A DNA stretch of 24,461 bases from JAFAGX01 sp035501575 (GCA_035501575.1 DATJVZ010000334.1:1-24461), one strand, 5' to 3'. Shown: positions 1-7,890, numbered from the stretch's first letter. Notes: generated by a model from the letters alone, not told the origin. Numbers and translations: made by a program.

Positions 1-1
1 T

Positions 2-193
2 GGCATCCTGCTCCACATTAACAGGATGGTGTTTGAAGGTACGTCGGAGGATACGGGCGTCGTGCCCGCAATGCCGTGGAGTTGTTCGCTGACGCTCGCG
101 CTCGCTGCGATCCCAGTTATTGTGCTCGGCCTTTACGTCCCAGGCCCCGTGTACACGCTCTTGAGCCGGGCGGCAACACTGATCGGGGGTTGA
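2..193 (+). CDS. HyfF-like membrane subunit, C-terminal end (partial)
   Basis: Partial gene entering from the left edge; only the last 63 codons are visible, ending in TGA at 191-193. The translation begins GILLHINRMVFEG, has a short loop, then one hydrophobic helix (LALAAIPVIVLGLYVPGP) and a short tail rich in Leu and Ala. In the hydrogenase-4/formate hydrogenlyase family, the HyfF-type antiporter-like subunit ends in this way (a last helix followed by a G-L-Y-x-P-x-P segment), and HyfF lies directly before the large subunit HyfG, as here. The stop is four bases before the next GTG start, so the two genes are one operon. Assignment to HyfF rather than another Mrp-like subunit rests on this short piece and on gene order. 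Confidence 0.6.
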   Translation, partial: GILLHINRMVFEGTSEDTGVVPAMPWSCSLTLALAAIPVIVLGLYVPGPVYTLLSRAATLIGG

Positions 194-197
194 TTTC

Positions 198-1784
198 GTG
201 CTGAATGTGACCCAAATAGCGCCAGAAGCCGAACGCCGATGGCCAGGGCAGGTCCAGGCTTGGGTGGACCGCCGAAAACCCGTCTGCGAACTGCGTCCCG
301 TTGTTTCCGGGATTCTTCCAGAAATCGCCAAGTGGCTTGCGGTCGATCTTCGCTACCGCTTCGCGGGTCTAATTGTGGAAGAGCATCAGACCGAATGGGA
401 ATTTCGTTGCTTGTTCTATGCGAGGAAGGAGCCGGGGTGGACCCACCTTTTGTTCCGGCAGCCGCTTGACGCGAGAACTATGCCCAGCATCAGCCTTCAG
501 GTCCACGCCGCGGACTGGCACGAACGGGAGGCCGAAGACTTATTCGGCATCAACTTTGAAGGGCATCCAAGGCTCGGCGATTTTGTGCTCCACAATGACT
601 TGTGGCAGGAAGCGGTGGCCCCGATGCGCCACGGTTTCGACGAAAGGTCGGCACTCGCCGCGAGGGCGCCCGATACCGAGTGGCGACCCCGACGCATTGT
701 GCAGGATCCCGGCGCCTTCGTCATGCCCGTGGGTCCCATCTATTCTGGCGTAACCGAGTCCGTACATTTCCTGCTCGAAACCGTGGGTGAGGACGTGATT
801 CGCGCCTTCCCGCGACTTTTCTACAAGTACCGCGGCATTGAAAAAACCGCCGAGGGAAAGAGCGTTGATCAATGCTTGCTGCTGGCCGAGCGTTTTGCAG
901 CGACCACGGCCTTTTCCCATGCGCTGGCCTTCTGCCAAGCGGTGGAGGCCATTTGCCGGGTTAAGGTTCCGCCGCGTGCCCGAACTCTTCGCGTCTTATT
1001 CTCGGAACTCGAGAGATTTCGCCACCACGCCGGAGTGATTCAGGAGATCTGCGAGTCGACCGCATTGACAGTCGCGGCAAACCAAGCGGCGATCCTTGAA
1101 GAGGATTTGCTTCGGCTCAGTTGCTCTCTCGCGGGACATCGGTACCTGTTTGGACTCGTGATACCCGGGGGGCTCAGTTGTGACTTCAGTGATTCCGCCT
1201 GCCGCGAAGCGTCCAAGAAGGCTACGGAAATACTGGCAAACCTCCAAGATCTGGAGCGACGACTGCGATATTCCAGCAGTTTTCTGGATCGCCTGGAAGA
1301 TGTCGGGATTGTTTCGGAGGAGAACGCTCGCCAGTTCGGATTAGTGGGACCGATTGCCCGGGCCTCTGGTTTGAAGGGAGATATGCGCAAGGCGCAGCCT
1401 TACTCGGGCTATGAGCGCTTTGCGTTCGGCGTCCCGCTGGAGACGGAAGGGGACGGATTCGCTCGACTGCGCGTCCTATTTGCGGAGGCCGCAGAGTCGG
1501 TGAACTTAATGAAGCAAGCCGCAAACGCTCTGGAATCCGGCGAGGTCTGGGCGTCCGTGGCCTTTCAGCCGGGGGTGGCTTTGGGGTGGGTAGAATCCCC
1601 TCGCGGCGCTACGTTCCACTGGACGCGTCTGGGCGCCGGGGGGGTGATTGAGCGCTACCACCCGATTACGCCCTCGTTTGTCAACTGGCACGGCTTTCAC
1701 CTTGCGGCCGAGAACTTCGCATTTCAGGATTTTCCGATCATCTTGGCGACCTTCGGCCTTTCCGCCGCCGAGAACGACCGGTAG
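198..1784 (+). CDS. HyfG-like fused NuoC/NuoD-type large subunit lacking Ni ligands
   Basis: 528 residues, GTG start preceded by a G-rich Shine-Dalgarno (184-190). Residues 1-135 are the 30-kDa (NuoC) domain with its signature WHEREAEDLFGINFEGHP at 107-124. Residues 175-528 are the 49-kDa/NiFe large-subunit domain (GPIYSGVTESVHF, then YKYRGIEK). In true hydrogenases the first Ni-binding pair lies in ERxCGxC; here the same place reads ERFAATTAFSH (231-241), with Ala234 and Thr237 where the cysteines should be. The C-terminal DPCxxC pair is also gone (ATFGLSAAENDR, 517-528). The protein therefore cannot hold a NiFe centre and should not make or oxidise hydrogen. It most resembles the large subunit of hydrogenase-related (Ehr) complexes, perhaps acting in quinone- or ferredoxin-linked ion pumping. 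It acts at the cytoplasmic face of the membrane. The family is secure; the substrate is unknown. Confidence 0.85.
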   Translation: MLNVTQIAPEAERRWPGQVQAWVDRRKPVCELRPVVSGILPEIAKWLAVDLRYRFAGLIVEEHQTEWEFRCLFYARKEPGWTHLLFRQPLDARTMPSISLQVHAADWHEREAEDLFGINFEGHPRLGDFVLHNDLWQEAVAPMRHGFDERSALAARAPDTEWRPRRIVQDPGAFVMPVGPIYSGVTESVHFLLETVGEDVIRAFPRLFYKYRGIEKTAEGKSVDQCLLLAERFAATTAFSHALAFCQAVEAICRVKVPPRARTLRVLFSELERFRHHAGVIQEICESTALTVAANQAAILEEDLLRLSCSLAGHRYLFGLVIPGGLSCDFSDSACREASKKATEILANLQDLERRLRYSSSFLDRLEDVGIVSEENARQFGLVGPIARASGLKGDMRKAQPYSGYERFAFGVPLETEGDGFARLRVLFAEAAESVNLMKQAANALESGEVWASVAFQPGVALGWVESPRGATFHWTRLGAGGVIERYHPITPSFVNWHGFHLAAENFAFQDFPIILATFGLSAAENDR

Positions 1785-1798
1785 AAGGACTGTCTGCC

Positions 1799-2563
1799 AT
1801 GAGTCAGTGGGTCATCAAAGGTATCCAATCCGGGATAAGAACTACTCGCTATCCTGCGCATGAGGAGATTCAAGCCGGCGTGTCACCGGGCCTGCCGCTG
1901 GGCCGCGACACGGTCACCGATGAACAGGGGCGCCTTCTGGTGGATATTTGCCCGACCGGCGCTATTGCTCTCGAAAACGGCAGGTTGTGCGTGGAACCCC
2001 GCCGGTGCGTACACTGCTTCCGATGTTCCCGGGCGATCCAATTCCCGCTCGACTGGCAGCCCGGTTATGAGTGGGCCGGCTATGCTTTTGGTCGAAGCGC
2101 TCCAGCCCCACCATGGCCCAAAGTCTTCTCGACGTCGTTACACATCCTGGTGGTCGACGCGGGCGACTGCGGCGCGTGCTTGAACGAAGTCAAGCAACTC
2201 AACAACCCTTATTACAATATGCATCGACTCGGTTTTTTCATCACGCCCACGCCGCGCCAGGCCGATATTCTTCTGGTCGTCGGTTCGGGGACGGACCACA
2301 TGAAGATCCCCTTGCTCGAAGCCTATGAGGCAATGCCGGCGCCCAAACTCGTAATGGCAGTGGGAACATGCGCGCTTTCGGGAGGTGTATTCGGTGCTAG
2401 CTTTGTTTCGGGAGGCGGCGTCGCCGGGACCATCCCTGTGGATATAGAAGTACCGGGATCTCCTCCTCCGCCCCTAGCGATCTTGCACGGGCTCCTCGTC
2501 GCCGCCGGGCGGAAGCATCCGGTGGCTACGACGAACGTTGCCCAAGTAGGAGCTCCCGCGTGA
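1799..2563 (+). CDS. HyfH/HyfI-like fusion: one-cluster ferredoxin plus NuoB-type small subunit
   Basis: 254 residues, ATG start with AAGGA at 1785-1789. Residues 45-80 carry one [4Fe-4S] site: Cys51 in ICPTGAI, then Cys70, Cys73 and Cys76 in CVHCFRC. Residues 113-235 are a NuoB/small-subunit domain with Cys124 and Cys127 (DCGACLNEV), the GTCALSGG loop with Cys191, and the IEVPGSPPPP loop. The last normally reads PGCPP; the cysteine that would be the fourth cluster ligand is Ser221. The protein would relay electrons from its ferredoxin domain to the NuoB-type cluster beside the HyfG-like subunit. In E. coli the ferredoxin (HyfH) and small subunit (HyfI) are separate, so this looks like a compact fusion. 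Its stop overlaps the GTG of the next gene (GTGA at 2560-2563), which suggests translational coupling. Confidence 0.85.
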   Translation: MSQWVIKGIQSGIRTTRYPAHEEIQAGVSPGLPLGRDTVTDEQGRLLVDICPTGAIALENGRLCVEPRRCVHCFRCSRAIQFPLDWQPGYEWAGYAFGRSAPAPPWPKVFSTSLHILVVDAGDCGACLNEVKQLNNPYYNMHRLGFFITPTPRQADILLVVGSGTDHMKIPLLEAYEAMPAPKLVMAVGTCALSGGVFGASFVSGGGVAGTIPVDIEVPGSPPPPLAILHGLLVAAGRKHPVATTNVAQVGAPA

Positions 2564-4776
2564 GTCTCGGAGTCTTACTCGGAGCTTTTTTTGTACTGAG
2601 CGGTATTGGTGTGCTTTCGGCCGTCCTTTTGTCCGAGCGGCGTGCGCTCCAGGGCCTCGCGTGGGTCGGCTCGGCTGCGTCGCTGGTAATTTTGGCGGTC
2701 GGCGCGCTGGCTATCGCCGGGCAGAATGGCTTCGCCCTCAGCCTGTGGCCACTACCACCGCTAGGGTGTCTCACCCTCTCGGTCGACAGGCTGTCCGGGT
2801 TGTTCCTGCTGGTGTCCGCGTCGGTCTTTCTTCTCACCTCGATTTACTCAATGGGTTATCTTCGCCCGTATGTGGGCCAGTTCAGCATACGGGCGTTATG
2901 TGCGTGTTACTTCGCGCTCTATGCGGCTGTCGTGGTGGCTCTCACGGCTGGCGATGTGTTGACCTTCCTGGTGGGCTGGGAATTAATGGCGTTGTTCGCC
3001 TACGGTTTGGTCAACTTCCAGAAACGACGCGAGGAGGTCGCGGGCCCTGGTTACCAGATGCTCACGATGGGAGAAGCCGGTTTCGTAGCCGTGACGCTGG
3101 CTTTCCTCATCATGGCGAAGAGTTCATCGGGTACCCTGGCCTTCGCTGAGATGCGCGTGCATTTGGCGTCCATCGGCTGGCAAACCCGCTGGATTGTCTT
3201 TTTGCTCTCGTTCTTCGGGTTCGGCGTGAAGGCAGGATTGGTGCCATTCAATCGCTGGTTGCCCCAAGCTCACCCGGTCGCTCCGGCGAACATCTCAGCG
3301 CTGCTCTCCGGAGCGTTGCTCAATCTGGGCATTTACGGAATCGTGCGGGTCAACGTGGACTTGATGCCGCCTATAACTGTAGGTCCCGGGTTGCTTGTCC
3401 TGCTGGTGGGAACCGTTTCCGCACTCACAGGCATCCTGTACGCCAACCGGGCGAATGACATGAAGGAAATGCTGGCCAACAGCTCAATTGAAAACATGGG
3501 TATCATCGGCGCAGGGCTTGGAGCCGGGATGGTTTTTATGGCCGTCCGCGAGCCCGTGTTGGCCGGCATCGCATGGATTGCCGCGTTCTATCAGATGACG
3601 AACCATTCGATCTACAAATCACTGCTATTCTTCGGTGCCGGGGCGATCGACGCCAACGCCGGAACGCGCGACATGGACCGCCTTGGTGGTCTCATCAAGC
3701 CTATGCCCTGGATCGCCATGACTTTTCTGATTGGAGCGTTGTCCATCGCCGCTTTCCCTCCGCTCAGCGGGTTCGCAAGCGAATGGCTAACACTCCAGGG
3801 CCTGTTGCAGAGCGCGGCATTGGTTTCAAGGCCCGTGAAGGTGGTCTTCGCATTGTGTGGGGCAGGCCTGGCGCTCACGGCTGGCTTGGCCGTTACCTGC
3901 TTTGCCAAGACGTATGCAATGAGCTTCCTGGGCATGCCAAGGTCCGATAAAACCTACAAGATTGCTCGTGCCTCTTCTCCCATCCGAACTGCCACGGCGT
4001 TGAGCGCCGCTCTTTGTGTCCTACTGGGAGTGGTCCCCACCTTCGTGATTCCGGTCTTGGGGCGGGTCGTCGAAGCCGTCGGGGCAACTGGTGCGTCTGC
4101 GGCGCTCGTGCCTCCGTTCTTTAAGAGCGCGCCCGAGCGCCCGCTGCTTCCGCCAGCATTCCTCGATGAGTTTCACGACCTGGGAGCTCAGGTGGGGAAA
4201 GGACTTGTGCCGGGGTCCGGCCTCGTGGTCCTACACCGGGGCTCCACGCATAATCCAGTAATATTCGCCATGTCGACCACCTATATGTCGATTGTCCTTT
4301 TGCTTCTGACGGCGCTACTGGTATTCGTGGTTCGAGAGTTCGTCAGCCGGAGGTCAAAGAGCGCGCGGTCGGCGGCTTGGGCCGGAGGACTGGCGGCACT
4401 TCGGCCCGAAATGACGTACACCGCCACAGGATTTTCCAATCCTGTGGGCGTGACTTTCAGTGCGATCTTTAATCCCACACTATCGGAAGAGAGGCTGGAG
4501 GTCATTGCCGGCCACTTCCGCCAGCGTCTCACGCGGGTGGTTGCAGAGGTCCATGTCTTGGATCGTCTGCTGTTCCAACCACTCGCCAAGCGCGCCCTCG
4601 CGGTTGCCGGGACGTTGTCACGAATGCATCACGGCCGGCTCAACGCTTACGCCGCCTATGTGCTGGGTACGCTTCTCGTGGTCTTATTCCTAGATCAAAC
4701 CCACGTTCAAGATCGTCTTTCTTTTGGTCCGGCTTTAATTCTGATCGTGGTCCTGCTTCTAGATCGCGTCCTGTGA
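2560..4776 (+). CDS. HyfB-like proton-conducting membrane subunit, copy 1
   Basis: 738 residues; the GTG start overlaps the preceding stop. It is a polytopic antiporter-like subunit of the NuoL/NuoM/HyfB type. Key charged residues of the ion path are present: Glu141 in TM5 (VGWELMALFAYG), Lys224 in TM7 (FGFGVKAGLVPFNRW), His238 in QAHPVAPANISALLSG, and His349 and Lys353 in MTNHSIYKSLLFFGAG. The core to about residue 445 is the standard domain; it continues with further helices and a hydrophilic stretch (WAGGLAALRPEMTYTATGF) before a last helix pair at the C-terminus, as in HyfB. The closest match in the window is the next gene. It should move protons (or Na+) across the inner membrane as part of the complex made with the preceding two soluble subunits. 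Expected regulation: same operon. Confidence 0.85.
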   Translation: MSLGVLLGAFFVLSGIGVLSAVLLSERRALQGLAWVGSAASLVILAVGALAIAGQNGFALSLWPLPPLGCLTLSVDRLSGLFLLVSASVFLLTSIYSMGYLRPYVGQFSIRALCACYFALYAAVVVALTAGDVLTFLVGWELMALFAYGLVNFQKRREEVAGPGYQMLTMGEAGFVAVTLAFLIMAKSSSGTLAFAEMRVHLASIGWQTRWIVFLLSFFGFGVKAGLVPFNRWLPQAHPVAPANISALLSGALLNLGIYGIVRVNVDLMPPITVGPGLLVLLVGTVSALTGILYANRANDMKEMLANSSIENMGIIGAGLGAGMVFMAVREPVLAGIAWIAAFYQMTNHSIYKSLLFFGAGAIDANAGTRDMDRLGGLIKPMPWIAMTFLIGALSIAAFPPLSGFASEWLTLQGLLQSAALVSRPVKVVFALCGAGLALTAGLAVTCFAKTYAMSFLGMPRSDKTYKIARASSPIRTATALSAALCVLLGVVPTFVIPVLGRVVEAVGATGASAALVPPFFKSAPERPLLPPAFLDEFHDLGAQVGKGLVPGSGLVVLHRGSTHNPVIFAMSTTYMSIVLLLLTALLVFVVREFVSRRSKSARSAAWAGGLAALRPEMTYTATGFSNPVGVTFSAIFNPTLSEERLEVIAGHFRQRLTRVVAEVHVLDRLLFQPLAKRALAVAGTLSRMHHGRLNAYAAYVLGTLLVVLFLDQTHVQDRLSFGPALILIVVLLLDRVL

Positions 4777-4800
4777 TTTCGTACCTCCCGCACCGGCGCG

Positions 4801-4815
4801 AGACAAATGTTGTCT
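4801..4815. repeat. Perfect 6-bp inverted repeat between the two HyfB-like genes
   Basis: AGACAA-ATG-TTGTCT, a perfect 6-bp inverted repeat with a 3-base centre, in the 218-bp gap between the two HyfB-like genes. The gap also holds a short non-coding stretch with no open frame that I could assign. The repeat is short enough to be chance; it might be an operator half-site pair. There is no T-run, so it is not a typical terminator. Confidence 0.25.
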
Positions 4816-4994
4816 GAAGAATGGGAGATCGTATGATGCACGCGCAGGATGGCACAGCGTTTGCGCCCAAGATAGCCGGGACGTAAAACGCGAATTTCAC
4901 AACGGGTGCGCCGCAACCGGTTATCTGTGCGTACTGCCGGTTCGCACGCTATGCAATATCGAGCCCAACTGCGGGAGGTTGACCGAGCCCAAGC

Positions 4995-7142
4995 ATGATC
5001 GACGCGAAGACGTTAATAATACTTTTCTTCCTGCTCTGTTGCGTGGGAGTGTTGTTGCCGCTCGTTCTGCCCGCAAGTCAAAGTACCCGTGTCATCGCCT
5101 GGGTGGGCTCCGCGGCGTCTCTCGTCCTCTGTGCCTTCGGTGTGGAAGGGCTCGCAGCAACTACGACTTTCGAGGTGCCCTTATGGACCATTCCGAACCT
5201 CGGGTCTCTTACCATTACACTCGATCGCCTATCAGGGCTCTTCCTTCTGGTAACAGGATTGGTGGTACTGGCGACCGCCATCTACTCCCGTCAGTACCTC
5301 GAACGATACTCCGGCGATTTTAGCCTTAGGGCTTTTGCCGTGGGTTTCCATTTCCTCATTGCATCGGTCACCACCATCCTTGTGGCCGGTGATGCGGTTC
5401 TCTTTTTGATCGGCTGGGAGGCGATGTCCATCCTAGCCTTTTTGCTGGTAAATTGCCAAAAGCGATCCCAGGAGGATCGGGACGCTGGATATCAAATGCT
5501 GACCATGAGCGAGGCAGGATTTGTGGCCGTTATCATCGCCTTTTTGCTCCTCGGCAGGATCTCTGGTGGACTTACTTTCGATGCTCTCCGGGCTGCGGCA
5601 GCACTGGCAGGCACTGGGCTGCGGTGGGCGGTTTTTCTGCTTTCTTTTTTTGGTTTCGGGGTAAAGGCCGGCCTCGTGCCTTTCAATCGCTGGGTCCCGG
5701 GAGTCTACGCGGCGGCCCCGGCGAATGTCTGCGCCTTGCTTTCCGGTGTACTGCTCAACCTCGGAATCTACGGCATCATCCGGGTCAACGGAGACTTATT
5801 ACCGGTTTCCTCCGTCTCTCCCGGCCTGGTCATCTTGGTGATCGGTTCGGTCACGGCGCTGGTGGGCATCCTGTATGCCAACCGCGAAAACGACATGAAA
5901 AGGATGCTGGCGGAGAGCTCGATCGAAAACATGGGCATTGTCGTGGCAGGCCTTGGTGCGGGCATGGTTTTTTCCGCTTCACACGCGCCGACGTTGGCGG
6001 GTATGGCGTTTATTGCGGCCCTGTATCAAATGGTGAATCACGCCGTCTTTAAATCGCTCCTGTTTTACGGCGCCGGGGCCGTGGATTCGGTGGCGGGCAC
6101 ATCCGATATGGATCGTCTGGGCGGGTTGATTAAACCGCTGCCCGTGATTTCAGCCTTCTTCCTGGTGGGCGCTCTCGCCATTGCCGGCCTACCCCCTTTG
6201 AATGGTTTTGTCAGTGAGTGGCTAACGCTTCAAACGCTCCTGCAAAGTGCCGTGCTCAGTTCCGTTGGGGTCAAAGTTGTCTTTGCTCTGTGCGGAGCTG
6301 CCCTTGCCCTGACCGCAGCACTCGCCGTCACGTGCTTCGTCAAGGCGTACGCGATGAGCTTTCTAGGAATGCCGCGAACGGAAACCGTCCGGCCCGCCGC
6401 CCGCACCCATCGCTCACCGCGGCTCGCCATGGGCATTCTAGCGGTGCTGTGCCTGCTGCTCGGGATTCTGCCGACTTATGTGATTCCCCTCCTCAGCGGG
6501 CCAGTCCAGCAATTGACTGGAATTGACAGCACTTCAGCCCTGGTACCCGCGTTCTTTGCGCCCGAGAGCGAAACACCACCGATTCCGGGGGCCTTTGTGG
6601 GTGAATTTCACGACCTTGGCGCCCAGATAGGCAGACGGGTGTTCCCGGGACTCGGGTTAGTCGTCATGCACCGAGGTGGTACGAGCAACCCGGTGGTGTT
6701 TGCCATGTCCACAAGCTACATGTTCGTGGTGCTTGTGTGCTTGACTGGGGCCGCGGTTCTGATTTTCCGTTACAGACTGGCGCGGCGGAGGCAGAGGGTG
6801 CGAAAACCGGTTTGGGCAGGCGGACTGGCTCAACTGCTGCCAGAGCAGACGTACACGGCAACGGGCTTCTCAAACCCTGTTCGCGTCACCTTCAGCGCCA
6901 TCTTTCACCCCGGCGAGGTCGAAGATAGCCGGGAAGTGGTCGCCGAGCACTTTAGGTTGGCCATCCGCAGAGAGGCCGAAGAAGTGCACGTCCTCGACCG
7001 GCTCGTGTATCGGCCTCTCCAAACTGGCGCAAGAATGCTGGCAGCCGCGCTTGCCAGAATGCACCACGGAAGGCTAAATGCTTACGTCGGGTATGTGCTG
7101 CTTTGCCTGCTTCTCGTGCTTCTCCTCGCCCGCCTGATGTGA
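4995..7142 (+). CDS. HyfB-like proton-conducting membrane subunit, copy 2
   Basis: 715 residues. ATG 4995 is chosen because an in-frame stop lies at 4980-4982 and no other start falls between. GGGAGGT (4973-4979) is a distant ribosome site, about 15 bases off. It is a paralogue of copy 1, aligned without gaps through residues 211-360 and about 80% identical by eye over residues 211-260. Glu142 (GWEAMSILAF), Lys224, His349 and Lys353 are kept. The loop after TM7 differs: copy 1 QAHPVAPANIS is GVYAAAPANVC here, so His238 becomes Tyr238. The C-terminal extension with TYTATGFSNPVRVTFSAIF is shared. The tandem pair suggests that the complex contains two non-identical pumping subunits of this class, in addition to the HyfF-like subunit upstream. 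Confidence 0.85.
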   Translation: MIDAKTLIILFFLLCCVGVLLPLVLPASQSTRVIAWVGSAASLVLCAFGVEGLAATTTFEVPLWTIPNLGSLTITLDRLSGLFLLVTGLVVLATAIYSRQYLERYSGDFSLRAFAVGFHFLIASVTTILVAGDAVLFLIGWEAMSILAFLLVNCQKRSQEDRDAGYQMLTMSEAGFVAVIIAFLLLGRISGGLTFDALRAAAALAGTGLRWAVFLLSFFGFGVKAGLVPFNRWVPGVYAAAPANVCALLSGVLLNLGIYGIIRVNGDLLPVSSVSPGLVILVIGSVTALVGILYANRENDMKRMLAESSIENMGIVVAGLGAGMVFSASHAPTLAGMAFIAALYQMVNHAVFKSLLFYGAGAVDSVAGTSDMDRLGGLIKPLPVISAFFLVGALAIAGLPPLNGFVSEWLTLQTLLQSAVLSSVGVKVVFALCGAALALTAALAVTCFVKAYAMSFLGMPRTETVRPAARTHRSPRLAMGILAVLCLLLGILPTYVIPLLSGPVQQLTGIDSTSALVPAFFAPESETPPIPGAFVGEFHDLGAQIGRRVFPGLGLVVMHRGGTSNPVVFAMSTSYMFVVLVCLTGAAVLIFRYRLARRRQRVRKPVWAGGLAQLLPEQTYTATGFSNPVRVTFSAIFHPGEVEDSREVVAEHFRLAIRREAEEVHVLDRLVYRPLQTGARMLAAALARMHHGRLNAYVGYVLLCLLLVLLLARLM

Positions 7143-7182
7143 GGGTGTCCAAGGCGGATGGAAGCCATGTGGTGATTTGGCT

Positions 7183-7210
7183 TTGGGTACTCATTAAATT
7201 GCGATATAAT
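7183..7210 (+). promoter_or_regulatory. Sigma-70-type promoter for the fluoride riboswitch transcript
   Basis: A perfect -10 box TATAAT at 7205-7210, with a weak -35 TTGGGT at 7183-7188 and a 16-bp spacer. Transcription would start at about 7217, a few bases before the riboswitch aptamer. The AT-rich stretch stands out in a GC-rich region. The fit between promoter and aptamer position supports both calls. Confidence 0.75.
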
Positions 7211-7222
7211 ATTGCGCGATTC

Positions 7223-7276
7223 AGGTGATGGAGTTCGCCCCTAACCACCCGTGACAGCGGGTTGATGACTCCTAGA
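7223..7276 (+). ncRNA. Fluoride riboswitch (crcB motif) 1
   Basis: All elements of the fluoride aptamer are present. P1 pairs GGTGA (7225-7229) with TCGCC; its loop TGGAGT holds the pseudoknot strand GGAGT. P2 is ACCCG paired with CGGGT around TGACAG. The 3' segment TGATG-ACTCC carries ACTCC (7268-7272), complementary to the P1 loop. The joining stretch CCTAACC carries the conserved unpaired A. In the known class, fluoride held by Mg2+ ions locks the pseudoknot and turns the downstream gene on. Here the ACTCC strand is shared with a terminator stem directly downstream, which gives a clear ON switch for the following DUF190 gene. Confidence 0.92.
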
Positions 7277-7302
7277 GGCCGAGAGGTGCTCAGGAGTTTT
7301 TT
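7268..7302 (+). terminator. Riboswitch-controlled intrinsic terminator
   Basis: ACTCCT (7268-7273), a bulged A, then GAG (7275-7277) pair with CTC (7289-7291) and AGGAGT (7292-7297), giving a 9-bp stem followed by TTTTTT (7297-7302). The 5' arm includes the ACTCC strand used by the fluoride pseudoknot, so fluoride binding should block the terminator. This is the expression platform. Confidence 0.88.
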
Positions 7303-7326
7303 CATTTAGGGTGCCTCACAGGGAAG

Positions 7327-7340
7327 GGGTTCGCGAACCC
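7327..7340. repeat. Perfect 14-bp palindrome in the DUF190 leader
   Basis: GGGTTCGCGAACCC is a perfect palindrome, extendable by a G-T pair and two A-T pairs, and followed by TTT. It lies 25 bases after the riboswitch terminator. It could be a protein-binding site or a second weak hairpin in the leader. It argues against the TTG at 7342 being the start of the DUF190 gene, because the hairpin would cover its ribosome site. Confidence 0.45.
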
Positions 7341-7401
7341 TTTGCCGCGCTCCATCAACACTGCCTCCTTTCCTTGCGAAGAAACGGCCAATCGGCGAAA
7401 T

Positions 7402-7794
7402 ATGCGAGAACAAGTCCCCATGGAACACCAGCGCTTCGAGGGTGAGCGGACGCTCATGCGGGTACACGTTAGTGAGTCTGACCGATACCATGGCAAGCCC
7501 CTCTATGAAGCCATCATCGAGCTCTTTCGCAAGGAAGGGTTCTGTGGCGCGACTGTCCTTCGGGGCGTGGGCGGGTATGGATCGTCGAGCCGCTACCACA
7601 CCGATAAGATCCTCCGTCTATCGCAGGATTTGCCCGTCATCATCGAAGTTGTCGAATACACGGAGAGAATAGAGAAACTTTTGCCCAGGCTAGATGAAAT
7701 GGTCGATGGCGGGATGATCACACTGGAGAAGGCCCGGGTGATCCTGTACCGGCCTAAAAAGGAAATGAAGAAGCAATTCATCGGGGCCGGGTAG
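7402..7794 (+). CDS. DUF190 (PII-like) protein under fluoride riboswitch control
   Basis: 130 residues from ATG 7402; ATG 7420 is an equally possible start because the conserved domain begins only after it, and TTG 7342 is unlikely (it directly follows a palindrome). No strong ribosome site decides. The domain has the DUF190 pattern: LMRVHVSESDRYHGKPLYEAI, then GATVLRGVGGYG, LPVIIEVVE, and a C-terminal MITLEKARVI strand. DUF190 (PF02641) proteins adopt a PII-like fold, usually trimeric, and are common next to CrcB fluoride channels; their ligand is not known to me. This gene has no channel directly behind it, yet it is the first gene after a fluoride riboswitch, so DUF190 itself is a fluoride-induced product here. 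Confidence 0.85.
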   Translation: MREQVPMEHQRFEGERTLMRVHVSESDRYHGKPLYEAIIELFRKEGFCGATVLRGVGGYGSSSRYHTDKILRLSQDLPVIIEVVEYTERIEKLLPRLDEMVDGGMITLEKARVILYRPKKEMKKQFIGAG

Positions 7795-7800
7795 CCATCC

Positions 7801-7841
7801 AAATGCGGCCGCCCCGTCGGGAGCCATGTTATTCCGCATTT
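7801..7841. other. Stem-loop between the DUF190 gene and the M20 hydrolase
   Basis: AAATGCGG (7801-7808) and CCGCATTT (7834-7841) form a perfect 8-bp inverted repeat around a 25-base GC-rich loop that can itself pair (GGC with GCC). No long T-run follows. It may act as a weak terminator, a processing site or a stabiliser between the two genes. Confidence 0.4.
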
Positions 7842-7890
7842 CCGTTCTAATCGGTATCAGACAGTTTTGGAAGGAGATCGATTCAAACTC

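Noticed and set aside
198..1784. Calling the HyfG-like protein a functional NiFe hydrogenase large subunit
   Set aside because: Both cysteine pairs that bind the NiFe centre are absent.
7342..7401. TTG 7342 as start of the DUF190 gene
   Set aside because: It lies immediately after a perfect palindrome that would cover its ribosome site, and the added residues are unlike the family's N-terminus.
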